Positions 24,940-33,860 of a stretch of 52,844 nt of DNA are shown here, piece by piece. A program made the position numbers and the translations under genes. The first letter of the stretch is position 1; every line of letters starts with the position of its first letter. Under the pieces are notes generated by a model, which saw only the letters and a program-made list of their open reading frames with translations, had not been told where the DNA came from and did not search any database. Origin of the DNA: Candidatus Tenebribacter davisii (GTDB taxonomy: Bacteria; Cloacimonadota; Cloacimonadia; Cloacimonadales; TCS61); the NCBI GenBank assembly GCA_030765535.1, contig JAVCCH010000176.1:1-52844 (forward strand), in the 5' to 3' direction.

Positions 24940-27310
24940 ATTCCTGTTCATTTTTATTGCGATCATTGTTTTATTTCTGGGAATTGGGTTTGGTCTATTT
25001 AAATATTACAGTAAAGAATTGCCGCCCCTTTCTGAATTACAAAGTTATGAGATGAAAGTAGGTTCAGAAGTTTATGATCGTAATGATAACTTGATACATA
25101 TTTTCTATGTTGAGAAAAGGCAATTAACTCATCTGAAAGAACTGCCTGAATATCTGCCAAATGGAATAATTGCCGTTGAGGATAAAAATTTTTACAAACA
25201 TTGGGGGATGGATCAACTAGGTCTTATCCGAGCAATTATAGTTGATATTGCGAAAGGCGATTTCTCTCAGGGAGCAAGTACAATAACGCAACAGCTTGCC
25301 AGGAATATGTTTCTCTCACTTGATAAACAACTTCCCCGCAAGATCAAAGAACTGATCCTTGCCATCCGGATCGAAAAGAACTTCTCTAAAGATGAAATAT
25401 TAGAAATGTATTTGAATAAATCTCCCTTTGGTCCCGGACTATACGGCATAGAAGTTGGCTCAAAAAAGTATTTTGGTAAAGAAGCTAAATATCTTACAAT
25501 TCCGGAGGCGGCTCTGTTGATTGGGATGCCTCAGCTGCCCAGTGCTTACTATCCATTCCGTCATCCTGAACGTGCTATTAAACGAAGAAATATTGTACTA
25601 CGGCGTATGTTTGAAGAAAAGGTTATTGGCGAAGAACAATATAAAGAAGCTGTTGAAACAGAATTAGTATTATTTGAGCCAACAGGGAACTTTGGAGCTA
25701 AAGATTATTTCATAGAATATATCCGCAGAAGGCTTGAACGTGAATTCGGAACAACACAACTTTTTGCTGGTGGACTTAAAATATATACTACCCTGGATAT
25801 GGAACTTCAGGAATATGCTGATTCCGTATTGAACATGAATTTGAGAAAGTTCGAGAATAAAAATGATTATGAATTCAAATATGATGATTTTCCAGCTGAT
25901 ACGATTAATATTGTAACTCCATATGTTCAGGGAGGAGTATTTTCAATAGAACCAGAAACTGGTTTTGTACGTGTAATGATAGGCGGAAGAAATTTTAATC
26001 ATAGTAAACTGAATCGGGTAATGCAATCTATACGGCAACCAGGTTCTTCCTTCAAACCCATATTATATTCTACTGCTGTAGTAAACGGCTATACCCCAGC
26101 TACAATAATTGAGGATGAATCGTTTTCATTCATTCAAAGTGACACACTCTTCTGGAGTCCGAAAAACTATTCAAGTAGAAATTTTGGTTATACCCGTTTA
26201 CGTACCGGGTTAAAAAAATCAAGAAATGTTTTTGCTGCAAAAACAATTTATGATATAGGTCCTCGTAAGGTAATGGAATTTGCAGAACGATTTGGGCTCA
26301 CAACTCCTGTCTATCCTTTCTACACTTTAGCAGTTGGCAGTATGGAAGTACATCCATATGAATTGATCAGTGCCTATACTACATTCCCAAATGGTGGAGA
26401 AAGGGTTAAACCGATATTTGTTCGAAGAGTTGAAGATAAATACGGTAAAATTTTGAAATCTAATGAACCGGAAAAGATCCGAGTGATAAGTGAACAAACA
26501 GCATATATAATGGCTAGTTTAATGAAATCAGTTTGTGAAGACGGAACGGGAGTAGGTATCCGCTGGCAATCCGGCTATGAGACGCTTGGTTCTATAAGCT
26601 ATAAATGGAATGCAGCCGGAAAAACTGGTACTACAGATGATTTTCGGGATGCCTGGTTCATTGGGTATAATAAAAAATTAGTAACAGGTATCTGGGTTGG
26701 CTTTGATGATAACTCAAGTTTGGGGCAAAGTCAGTCTGGCGCTACAGCTGCTCTACCATCCTGGCCTTATATAATGAAGAAAGCAGTATATCTTGATTCA
26801 CCCAAGAACAGTAAGGGAGATCCAATCGTAAACGGAGATGAGCTGCAGTTTAAAAAACCAGAAGGCATAATTACGGTAGAAATATCTAAAGAAACCGGCT
26901 TGCTTCCTAAAAATGATTATGAAGAAACAATGCAGGAAGTATTCATTGCAGGAACGGAACCGACACCTCTTAGTGATAGCTTGAACTATAATTTCTACCC
27001 GACTTTTTATCGTGAACATGACATGGATTCACTGGTTGTTGACTTGGGTGGAAAAGCTTATATTTGGCCGGATTCCATAATTTATGAACCAACTTATCCT
27101 GATACTGCCCGACCTGATTATATGGTGATGGCTCCCAGGCATGAACCCGATCCGATAGATTTACGGGGAGCTTTGGTCGTACAGGGTAAAAAGATCATCA
27201 CACGACCTGATAGTTTACTCTGGAAGGGACCAAATTGGCTAAATCCATACACTGAACCTGAAAATATTATTGATAAATTAATCGACTCATTGATCAAGGT
27301 GGTACAGTGA
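24911..27310 (+). CDS. Penicillin-binding protein 1A (bifunctional glycosyltransferase/transpeptidase)
   Basis: 799 aa; ATG 24920 with GGAG just upstream is an equally good start. An N-terminal anchor (about 10-32) is followed by a GT51 glycosyltransferase: AVEDKNFYKHWGMD (Glu 90 catalytic) and GASTITQQLARN (121-132). The transpeptidase domain has S379-x-x-K382 in RQPGSSFKP, an SRN motif (KKSRNVFA) and KTGT near residue 570 in AGKTGTTDDFRDAW. It polymerises and cross-links peptidoglycan in the periplasm. The C-terminal ~130 residues are a Pro- and Asp-rich tail. It overlaps its upstream neighbour, and its stop overlaps the next start (GTGA), so it heads a tight operon. Confidence 0.93.
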   Translation: MEIMKKEVIKFLFIFIAIIVLFLGIGFGLFKYYSKELPPLSELQSYEMKVGSEVYDRNDNLIHIFYVEKRQLTHLKELPEYLPNGIIAVEDKNFYKHWGMDQLGLIRAIIVDIAKGDFSQGASTITQQLARNMFLSLDKQLPRKIKELILAIRIEKNFSKDEILEMYLNKSPFGPGLYGIEVGSKKYFGKEAKYLTIPEAALLIGMPQLPSAYYPFRHPERAIKRRNIVLRRMFEEKVIGEEQYKEAVETELVLFEPTGNFGAKDYFIEYIRRRLEREFGTTQLFAGGLKIYTTLDMELQEYADSVLNMNLRKFENKNDYEFKYDDFPADTINIVTPYVQGGVFSIEPETGFVRVMIGGRNFNHSKLNRVMQSIRQPGSSFKPILYSTAVVNGYTPATIIEDESFSFIQSDTLFWSPKNYSSRNFGYTRLRTGLKKSRNVFAAKTIYDIGPRKVMEFAERFGLTTPVYPFYTLAVGSMEVHPYELISAYTTFPNGGERVKPIFVRRVEDKYGKILKSNEPEKIRVISEQTAYIMASLMKSVCEDGTGVGIRWQSGYETLGSISYKWNAAGKTGTTDDFRDAWFIGYNKKLVTGIWVGFDDNSSLGQSQSGATAALPSWPYIMKKAVYLDSPKNSKGDPIVNGDELQFKKPEGIITVEISKETGLLPKNDYEETMQEVFIAGTEPTPLSDSLNYNFYPTFYREHDMDSLVVDLGGKAYIWPDSIIYEPTYPDTARPDYMVMAPRHEPDPIDLRGALVVQGKKIITRPDSLLWKGPNWLNPYTEPENIIDKLIDSLIKVVQ

Positions 27311-28419
27311 TCCTAAAGTTACTATATGCTTTTACTATAGCCTTTTTTTTCGTATATATATTCTATTTGAGAATTTTTTTTAATGGTTTAAAAGACAGGA
27401 ATATTAATTTCTCACATTCTAAACCTTTTGTGTCGGTTATCATTGCTGCTAGAAATGAAGAACAAAACATAGCTAGATTGCTTACAGCATTAGAAAATCA
27501 GTCATATCCATTTGATCAATACAATATCATCATTGCAAATGATGGATCCACAGATGGAACCGTATCTATAGTTAAGCAGTTTTCAAAGAAATGGAATAAT
27601 ATTAAATTATTGAAGGTAACAGGAAGAGAGAATGTGATATCTCCCAAAAAAAATGCTCTATCACAAGCTATCGAAATATCGGAAGGAGAAATTATACTTT
27701 TAACTGATGCTGACTGTTTGGTGGGGAAACACTGGATTGAATCAATGGCTGCCTGCTTTAAAGATAGTGATATGATAATTGGATTTTCTAGAACTCAACT
27801 CAAGGATTGGAGAAGATCAAAATTCATAAGAAAATTTGAACATTTTGACTTTCTGGCAATGTTTTATGCTGCCGCAGGTGCAATTTCATCAGGGAAATAT
27901 TTTTCTTGTTCAGGACAAAACATTGCCTATAAGAAAGAAGCATTTATTAAGGTTGGAGGTTTCAAGAAAATCAATCATCTGATCTCAGGTGATGATGTAA
28001 ATCTAATGCAGTTATTCCGAAGGAACAAAATGAAGATCAAATTTTCTTTTAATGATCATAGTTATGTTTATACAAGACCTATAGTAAATATTGGTAAATT
28101 TTTAAGTCAGAGGAGCAGATGGACTTCAAACATGAAATGGCAGATTCTGTTAAATCCGGAATTTTTCGTTTATTTAACTAGTGTTTTTTTTATTACTTTT
28201 TTACCAATAGTTCTTCTGTTTATTTTCTGGCAACTTGGAATTGGGATACTCTTACTAAGAGTGATATTGGAATTAATTTTCTTGAAATATGGGTATGAGG
28301 TTTTTGGAGAAGATAAAAAAAAGTTGATGTTTTATCCTGTTTGGTTTTTACTACAACCCTTTTATATAATTGCTGTTGCATTAATGGGCGGGCTAAATAT
28401 TTTTTCTTGGAAAAAGTAA
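27307..28419 (+). CDS. Family 2 glycosyltransferase, membrane-bound
   Basis: 370 aa from GTG 27307, overlapping the PBP1A stop. Membrane helix at about 5-25; a GT-A domain follows: FVSVIIAARNEEQNIARLL, IIIANDGSTDGT with the nucleotide-binding Asp, LLTDADCLVG as the DxD-like motif, and QRSRWTSNMKW as the Q/RxxRW motif of processive enzymes. Two to three membrane helices end it (about 290-365). It transfers a sugar to a lipid or polysaccharide at the inner membrane; donor and acceptor are unknown. Coupling with PBP1A suggests a cell-envelope role. Confidence 0.85.
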   Translation: MILKLLYAFTIAFFFVYIFYLRIFFNGLKDRNINFSHSKPFVSVIIAARNEEQNIARLLTALENQSYPFDQYNIIIANDGSTDGTVSIVKQFSKKWNNIKLLKVTGRENVISPKKNALSQAIEISEGEIILLTDADCLVGKHWIESMAACFKDSDMIIGFSRTQLKDWRRSKFIRKFEHFDFLAMFYAAAGAISSGKYFSCSGQNIAYKKEAFIKVGGFKKINHLISGDDVNLMQLFRRNKMKIKFSFNDHSYVYTRPIVNIGKFLSQRSRWTSNMKWQILLNPEFFVYLTSVFFITFLPIVLLFIFWQLGIGILLLRVILELIFLKYGYEVFGEDKKKLMFYPVWFLLQPFYIIAVALMGGLNIFSWKK

Positions 28420-28435
28420 TAAATTGGAGGTTATG

Positions 28436-29893
28436 ATGAGTATATTTAAAAAAGTTTCACTAATTGTTTTATGCGTTTCTTTTCTCACGGCACTTGTAGC
28501 TCAAGATGATTTCAAAACATGGAAATTGCAGCAAAAGACAGAAATGAAGAAATTTATAAGTGAACAGGATAAAGCTTTTGCAGCTTTCCTGAAAATGAAT
28601 TGGAAAAACTTTGAAACATTTAAGGAAAATGTTAATGATACTATACCAAAACCTGAAACTATACCGGAAGTTGAACCGAGAAAGATCGAAGAGTTAGAAG
28701 TTTCAAATATAATTAAAGAGATTATAGTTCCTCCTAAAATGTTTGTAGAAGAGAAGGAAAAAAAAGACAGCATGGTCAGGGTTGAGCTAACAGATGATCC
28801 TCGTGTTACAATTAATTATCTTGGTCTACCGTTAGAGTTGAATTATCAACCTCAAGTAGATATTCAATTAAAGGAACCGATCGATGAAAAGAGTATTGCC
28901 GATTTCTGGTATTCTATCAGCAATGTTGATCATACCACTTTTTTCTCACAGATAAATGATTATCGAGAGCAGTTAAAGCTAAATGATTGGGGTTATTGCT
29001 TACTCCTGAATGACGTAACTAAACAAGTCTCGGGAGATTCACAAAATCTTTCCAGACTACTACTCTGGTTTATGCTCACTAAATCGGGATATGAAGCAAA
29101 AGTTGGATTTGCCCAGAACAATGTCTACCTGCTGCTTCCCTGTAAAAACACTATTTATGGTGTATCATACGTGATTATTGATGATAAAAGATTTTATACT
29201 TTATCATTTGATACGAAAGAACAAATTAAAATTTCCATTAATACATATGATGGAAAATATCCAGATGCTGATGATCTGATTGATCTCAGTGTAAAAGATA
29301 CACCAAAAGTTAAAAGTACATTAATTGAGAAAGAACTTAAATTCAAATATGAAGATCAGGATTATACTATTCCTGTTACATACAATCAGACAACAGCAGA
29401 ATATTTTAAGAATTATCCGCAAACAGATCTGGAAGTATATTTCAAAGCTCCGCTTTCTGAAGAAGCTACTTATTCACTCACTTTAGGATTAAAACCTATC
29501 CTTGAAGGTAGAACTGAAGCTGATGCAGCAAATGTGCTACTCAGATTCGTCCAAACTGCTTTCCAATATAAAACTGATGGAGATCAATTTGGCGGTGAAA
29601 AGAGCTTGTTCTCGGATGAAACACTCTTTTATCCATATTCTGATTGCGAAGATAGATCGATCATATTTGCTTACCTGATAAGTCATATATTAGATCTAAA
29701 TGTTATTGGATTGGATTACCCGGGGCATATTTCAACAGCAGTTCTATTTCAGCATAATCTAATTGGTGATAAAGTTAAATACAATTCTAAGAATTATGTA
29801 ATCTGTGATCCAACCTATATCAATGCAAATATTGGCATGGAAATGCCGAAATTTAAAGATATAGAACCAAAGATAATAGATTTTCAAAAGTAA
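28436..29893 (+). CDS. Secreted transglutaminase-like cysteine protein
   Basis: 485 aa from ATG 28436, five bases after GGAGG; ATG 28433 and TTG 28424 are less well placed. Signal peptide to about residue 20 (TALVAQDD). A charged linker rich in Pro and Glu (about 60-115) and a beta-rich middle follow. The C-terminal domain carries a transglutaminase-like triad: Cys in PYSDCEDRSI (about 404), His in DYPGHISTAV (about 431) and Asp in VICDPTYIN (about 458). Such domains in this phylum are presumed periplasmic proteases or peptide-crosslinking enzymes. It lies between envelope glycosyltransferase and GlmU-like genes. Substrate unknown. Confidence 0.72.
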   Translation: MSIFKKVSLIVLCVSFLTALVAQDDFKTWKLQQKTEMKKFISEQDKAFAAFLKMNWKNFETFKENVNDTIPKPETIPEVEPRKIEELEVSNIIKEIIVPPKMFVEEKEKKDSMVRVELTDDPRVTINYLGLPLELNYQPQVDIQLKEPIDEKSIADFWYSISNVDHTTFFSQINDYREQLKLNDWGYCLLLNDVTKQVSGDSQNLSRLLLWFMLTKSGYEAKVGFAQNNVYLLLPCKNTIYGVSYVIIDDKRFYTLSFDTKEQIKISINTYDGKYPDADDLIDLSVKDTPKVKSTLIEKELKFKYEDQDYTIPVTYNQTTAEYFKNYPQTDLEVYFKAPLSEEATYSLTLGLKPILEGRTEADAANVLLRFVQTAFQYKTDGDQFGGEKSLFSDETLFYPYSDCEDRSIIFAYLISHILDLNVIGLDYPGHISTAVLFQHNLIGDKVKYNSKNYVICDPTYINANIGMEMPKFKDIEPKIIDFQK

Positions 29894-29905
29894 AATGGAT
29901 CTGGT

Positions 29906-31126
29906 TTGAAATTCGTAATTTTTGATGATGCTTTCCGCAGTAATTTTTTCCCGATCACATTAACACGATCTACCGGCGATCTAAGGATTGGCATCCTCAA
30001 ATTGCGTCAGAGGATCTTAAATTACTTTTCAGTTTTAGAAACTAATATCATTATATCATCAACTCTTGAAGAAATCTATAAAGAGAGACATATAAACTGG
30101 AACGTGAATACACTCACAAACGAGGAAACGATCTTTATTAATAGCAGGATCAAAATAAATGAAACATTTAAAAATGCAATTATGACTTTGAAAACTAATG
30201 AATGTTTAGTAAATGAAGATACAATTCTTGCAGCAAAATGTATACCTGCATCAAAAAATAATAGTTCTGAAAACATCAATGAACTTTTTGGGAATTTAAA
30301 GATAATTAATGAACCAAAACTAGAATGCTGGGAATTTTTGTGGGATCTTTTAAAAGCAAATTCAGAGTATATCACACGTGATTTCAATGATGTGTTTTAT
30401 GATAAGGATAACTATTTTGAAACAGAATTAGGAACTACTGTGATTAATCCCTATAACGTTTGGATCGGTGATGGTGTTACACTAAAACATGGAGTTATAA
30501 TTGACGCAACTGATGGACCGGTTATTCTGGATGAGAATTCAACAATAATGTCGAATACTGTCGTTATCGGCCCGGTATATATAGGTAAAGGATCAACAAT
30601 AAAAATTGGGGCGAAGATATACAAGGGAACTTCTATTGGCCCAGTTTGCAAAGTTGGGGGAGAAGTTGAAGAGACGATTTTTCAAGGCTACTCCAATAAA
30701 CAGTATGATGGGTATCTTGGTCATAGTTATCTGGGTGAATGGGTAGATCTAGGAGCTAATACAAATAATTGTGCTCTAAATAATAATTATAAAACTGCGT
30801 CAGTATACTTCTATCCTCAAGCTGATTTTATTGATACACAGAATAAATTTATTGGTACGTTTATTGGAGATCATTCAAAAACCGGTGTAAATTCAACTAT
30901 CAATGCAGGTACTGTCATCGGAATTGGATGTGATCTAGATGGATCGGAGTTAATCAATAAAAATATTCCATCTTTTAAATATGTAACAGGATTAAAAGCA
31001 GGAGATTATTTATTAGATAAGTTCATTGAGATTGCTGAGCTTGTGAAAAAAAGAGGAGATCTCACATTTTCCGGATCAGAAAAAGAACTTTACAGCATGA
31101 TCCATAAACAGGTTTTTGACAATTGA
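29906..31126 (+). CDS. Alternate bacterial GlmU (sugar nucleotidyltransferase/left-handed beta-helix)
   Basis: 406 aa from TTG 29906, with a GGA-containing site a few bases upstream. The opening VIFDDAFRSNFFPITLTRSTGDLRIG is the signature of the putative GlmU-type sugar nucleotidyltransferases of Bacteroidota, in which a degenerate nucleotidyltransferase domain (1-150) precedes a left-handed beta-helix (about 175-370; VVIGPVYIGKGSTIKIGAK, FIGDHSKTGVNSTINAGTVI). It presumably makes UDP-GlcNAc or a related nucleotide sugar for the envelope; function in this family is inferred, not measured. It lies 12 bases after the transglutaminase-like gene. Confidence 0.82.
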   Translation: MKFVIFDDAFRSNFFPITLTRSTGDLRIGILKLRQRILNYFSVLETNIIISSTLEEIYKERHINWNVNTLTNEETIFINSRIKINETFKNAIMTLKTNECLVNEDTILAAKCIPASKNNSSENINELFGNLKIINEPKLECWEFLWDLLKANSEYITRDFNDVFYDKDNYFETELGTTVINPYNVWIGDGVTLKHGVIIDATDGPVILDENSTIMSNTVVIGPVYIGKGSTIKIGAKIYKGTSIGPVCKVGGEVEETIFQGYSNKQYDGYLGHSYLGEWVDLGANTNNCALNNNYKTASVYFYPQADFIDTQNKFIGTFIGDHSKTGVNSTINAGTVIGIGCDLDGSELINKNIPSFKYVTGLKAGDYLLDKFIEIAELVKKRGDLTFSGSEKELYSMIHKQVFDN

Positions 31127-31157
31127 TATGGATGAATTAAATAATACTGGAGCAATA

Positions 31158-31994
31158 ATGCAAGATTATATAAAAGTAGTTTTCCGTACTAGAAGAGAAG
31201 GCTACTACTTAAATGAAAAAGAATATCCAATACAACCTGAAATGAATGTTATCGTCAAAGTTGAGCGTGGTGAAGATATCGCAAATATTGTTAACTGTGC
31301 CGTTGAATGGGATAAAATAGATAAGAAACCGGATATTTCTGAAATTTCATCAATTAAACGAATCGCAACTGAAGCTGATGATAAACAGTTGGAAATTGTA
31401 AAAACAAAAGAAGAAGAAACTAAGAAAAAATTTCTTGAGATGCTGAAAACTCAGTCATTCACAATGAAACTTCTGCAAACCATTTATCAACTTGATGGTA
31501 ATAAACTTACATTTTTCTTTTCAGCTGACGGCAGAATAGATTTCAGAGATTTTGTCAGAGAACTTGCCTCAGAATTTAAAACGAGAATTGAATTACATCA
31601 AACATCAGGTCGCGAAGATGCCAGGAGATTAGGTGGACTGGGCATGTGTGGAAAAACATATTGCTGTGTAAGTTTCTTAAGAAAGTTTAATCAAGTAACA
31701 ATTCAGATGGCAAAAGATCAAAATTTACTTAGTAACCTTTCGAAAATCTCCGGACCATGCGGAAGATTGTTATGCTGTTTACATTACGAAGAAGATTATT
31801 ATTTAAAAAAATCAGAAGATTTTCCTGAATTAGGTGAAGTTATTCATTATAAAGAAAAGAAAATGTATGTAGAGAAGAATGATTATTATAATAATCGCAT
31901 TAATCTTATTGCAGATGATAGAGAACGCTATATACTAACATTGGAAGAATTTAAAAATATTAGAAAACAAAATAATGGCAAAACAAGTTCTTGA
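31158..31994 (+). CDS. PSP1-domain protein, RicT/YaaT-like
   Basis: 278 aa from ATG 31158, chosen because GGAG lies six bases upstream and the family starts right before the first strand (YIKVVFRTRREGYYL); the longer frame from 31116 begins with TTG inside the GlmU-like gene. The PSP1 C-terminal signature is clear: FFFSADGRIDFRDFVRELA, RIELHQTSGREDARRLGGLG, then Cys clusters MCGKTYCC and GPCGRLLCC. In Bacillus, RicT works with RicA and RicF in an Fe-S-containing complex that promotes RNase Y-dependent RNA maturation; the cysteines here would suit a cluster. Its stop overlaps the start of rlmN by 20 bases. Confidence 0.85.
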   Translation: MQDYIKVVFRTRREGYYLNEKEYPIQPEMNVIVKVERGEDIANIVNCAVEWDKIDKKPDISEISSIKRIATEADDKQLEIVKTKEEETKKKFLEMLKTQSFTMKLLQTIYQLDGNKLTFFFSADGRIDFRDFVRELASEFKTRIELHQTSGREDARRLGGLGMCGKTYCCVSFLRKFNQVTIQMAKDQNLLSNLSKISGPCGRLLCCLHYEEDYYLKKSEDFPELGEVIHYKEKKMYVEKNDYYNNRINLIADDRERYILTLEEFKNIRKQNNGKTSS

Positions 31995-33015
31995 GCTCTT
32001 ACCTGAAGAATTAATTCAAAGTATACTTGATCTAGGAGAGAAAAAGTTTCGGGCAAAACAAATCCTGAATTGGATATATTTAAAAAAAATTACAAATTTT
32101 GCTGAGATGACATCTCTTTCCGAAACACTCAGATTAAAACTTCAGAATCAATTTTATACTACACTTCCCACCGTAATTCAAAGATCAATCTCAATTGATG
32201 GGACAAAAAAATACTTACTTTCTTTATCAGATGAAAGTAAAATTGAGATGGTACTAATTCCTAATGGAAAGAAAAATACACTTTGTATTTCTTCTCAAGT
32301 TGGATGTGCAAGAAATTGTCAATTTTGTGCTACTGCTAAGTTAGGTTTAAAGCGTAACTTAGAGACTTACGAGATCACCTCGCAGGTTTTTCTTGCAATT
32401 CAGGAGCTGGGTGAGGATAAACTAACAAATATAGTTTTCATGGGAATGGGTGAACCTCTAGATAATTTTGATAATGTAATTAAGGCAATAAGGATCCTGC
32501 AGGATGATCTTTGTTTTAATTTCAGTCCCAGAAGGATCACTTTATCTACTTCTGGAGTAATTCCCCAAATAGCTAAACTTGCTGATACTGGAATAAAAAT
32601 GAAATTGGCAGTCTCTTTGAATTCAGCAATTCAGACTAAAAGAGAAATAATTATGCCGATCAGTACAACATATTCTATATCAGAACTTAAAAAAACCTTG
32701 ATAGATTTTAGAAGAAAAACTAGTTATCGAATAACGTTCGAATATGTGATGATAAAAGATTTTAATATTGGAAATGAAGATGTAAAAGCATTATTGAGGT
32801 TTTTGGGAGATATTTCTTGTAAATTGAATGTCATCAAGTGGAATGAGGTTGATGATCTTCCATACAAAACACCTTCTGATAAAGAGATCGAAAAATTTAT
32901 AAATTCAATGAGTGTACTTAGTTCTGCCATAACTTACAGAAAAAGCCGAGGAGCGGATATTGATGCCGCTTGTGGTCAATTAGCAGCAAAGTATATTCAT
33001 AATGTTAAGGAGTAA
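31975..33015 (+). CDS. rlmN: 23S rRNA (adenine2503-C2)-methyltransferase, radical SAM
   Basis: 346 aa, usual length. It methylates C2 of A2503 in 23S rRNA and A37 in some tRNAs, using a radical SAM mechanism with a methyl-Cys intermediate. The 4Fe-4S motif is CARNCQFCAT (Cys 111, 115, 118). VFMGMGEPLDNFDNV and RRITLSTSGVIPQI are family signatures. The mechanistic C-terminal Cys is in DAACGQL (Cys 333). The start overlaps the RicT-like gene, and deoC follows 2 bases later, so it sits inside an operon. There is no sign that it is a Cfr-type resistance enzyme. Confidence 0.93.
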   Translation: MAKQVLELLPEELIQSILDLGEKKFRAKQILNWIYLKKITNFAEMTSLSETLRLKLQNQFYTTLPTVIQRSISIDGTKKYLLSLSDESKIEMVLIPNGKKNTLCISSQVGCARNCQFCATAKLGLKRNLETYEITSQVFLAIQELGEDKLTNIVFMGMGEPLDNFDNVIKAIRILQDDLCFNFSPRRITLSTSGVIPQIAKLADTGIKMKLAVSLNSAIQTKREIIMPISTTYSISELKKTLIDFRRKTSYRITFEYVMIKDFNIGNEDVKALLRFLGDISCKLNVIKWNEVDDLPYKTPSDKEIEKFINSMSVLSSAITYRKSRGADIDAACGQLAAKYIHNVKE

Positions 33016-33017
33016 TC

Positions 33018-33848
33018 ATGAAGAATATTGATCTAAGTAAAATTGCTAAGATGATCGATCATACTGAGTTGAAAGCCAGTTCGGGAGAAAAAAAGATCAA
33101 ACAGTTATGTAATGAGGCCAAACAATTTGGATTCATTTCTGTTTGTGTGAATCCAGCCTATGTAAAATATTCCAAAGAACAATTGGAAGGAAGCGATGTG
33201 ATCGTTTGTAGTGTTATCGGTTTTCCACTGGGAATGAATACGAGTGAGATAAAAGCATCAGAAGCCCGGAAAGCTGTTGAGGAAGGGGCATCAGAGATTG
33301 ATATGGTAATAAATGTAGGTGCTGTGCGAGACGGCAGATTTGATTATGTTCTGGAAGATATCAAACAAGTAGTTCAAGCGAGTTCACCTGCACATGTAAA
33401 AGTTATTTTAGAGACATGTTATCTAACTGATGCAGAAATAATAAAAGCGTGTGAACTTGCCGTAGAAGCAGGAGCACATTTTGTAAAAACTTCTACAGGA
33501 TTTGGTGCATTTGGCGCTTTTGAACATCATGTTAAAATTATGCGTGAAACTGTAGGTCCAGATATTGGTGTGAAAGCTTCGGGTGGCGTTTCAAATTTTA
33601 AAGATGCTTTAAGAATGATTAATGCGGGAGCAACCAGACTGGGTACTAGCGCGGGAATAGTTATTCTGGAAGGAGCTAAATTATTAAAATATGCTCCTGA
33701 TGCCTGGCTTGAACCTGAAATTCCCTGTCATCTCTGTCCTGCCAGAAGTGCAACTATGTCAAAATTACCTAAAGCATTATATCAATATTATAATAAAATG
33801 TGTTTAAAATGTGAACATCGTGATAAATACAATAAGTTTTACGATTAG
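33018..33848 (+). CDS. deoC: Deoxyribose-phosphate aldolase with a four-cysteine C-terminal tail
   Basis: 276 aa, about 50 more than typical DeoC. The enzyme splits 2-deoxyribose 5-phosphate into glyceraldehyde 3-phosphate and acetaldehyde. The barrel is complete: MIDHTELKA, SEIDMVINVGAV (Asp 95), the Schiff-base Lys 157 in HFVKTSTGFG and Lys 186 in GVKASGG. After the barrel, residues 237-265 carry CHLC and CLKC, two CxxC pairs that look like a zinc ribbon. It starts 2 bases after rlmN behind AAGGAG and is followed 12 bases later by an aldehyde oxidoreductase gene. The tail may bind metal, mediate oligomers or contact the next enzyme. Confidence 0.92.
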   Translation: MKNIDLSKIAKMIDHTELKASSGEKKIKQLCNEAKQFGFISVCVNPAYVKYSKEQLEGSDVIVCSVIGFPLGMNTSEIKASEARKAVEEGASEIDMVINVGAVRDGRFDYVLEDIKQVVQASSPAHVKVILETCYLTDAEIIKACELAVEAGAHFVKTSTGFGAFGAFEHHVKIMRETVGPDIGVKASGGVSNFKDALRMINAGATRLGTSAGIVILEGAKLLKYAPDAWLEPEIPCHLCPARSATMSKLPKALYQYYNKMCLKCEHRDKYNKFYD

Positions 33849-33860
33849 GAGGATTAGAGT

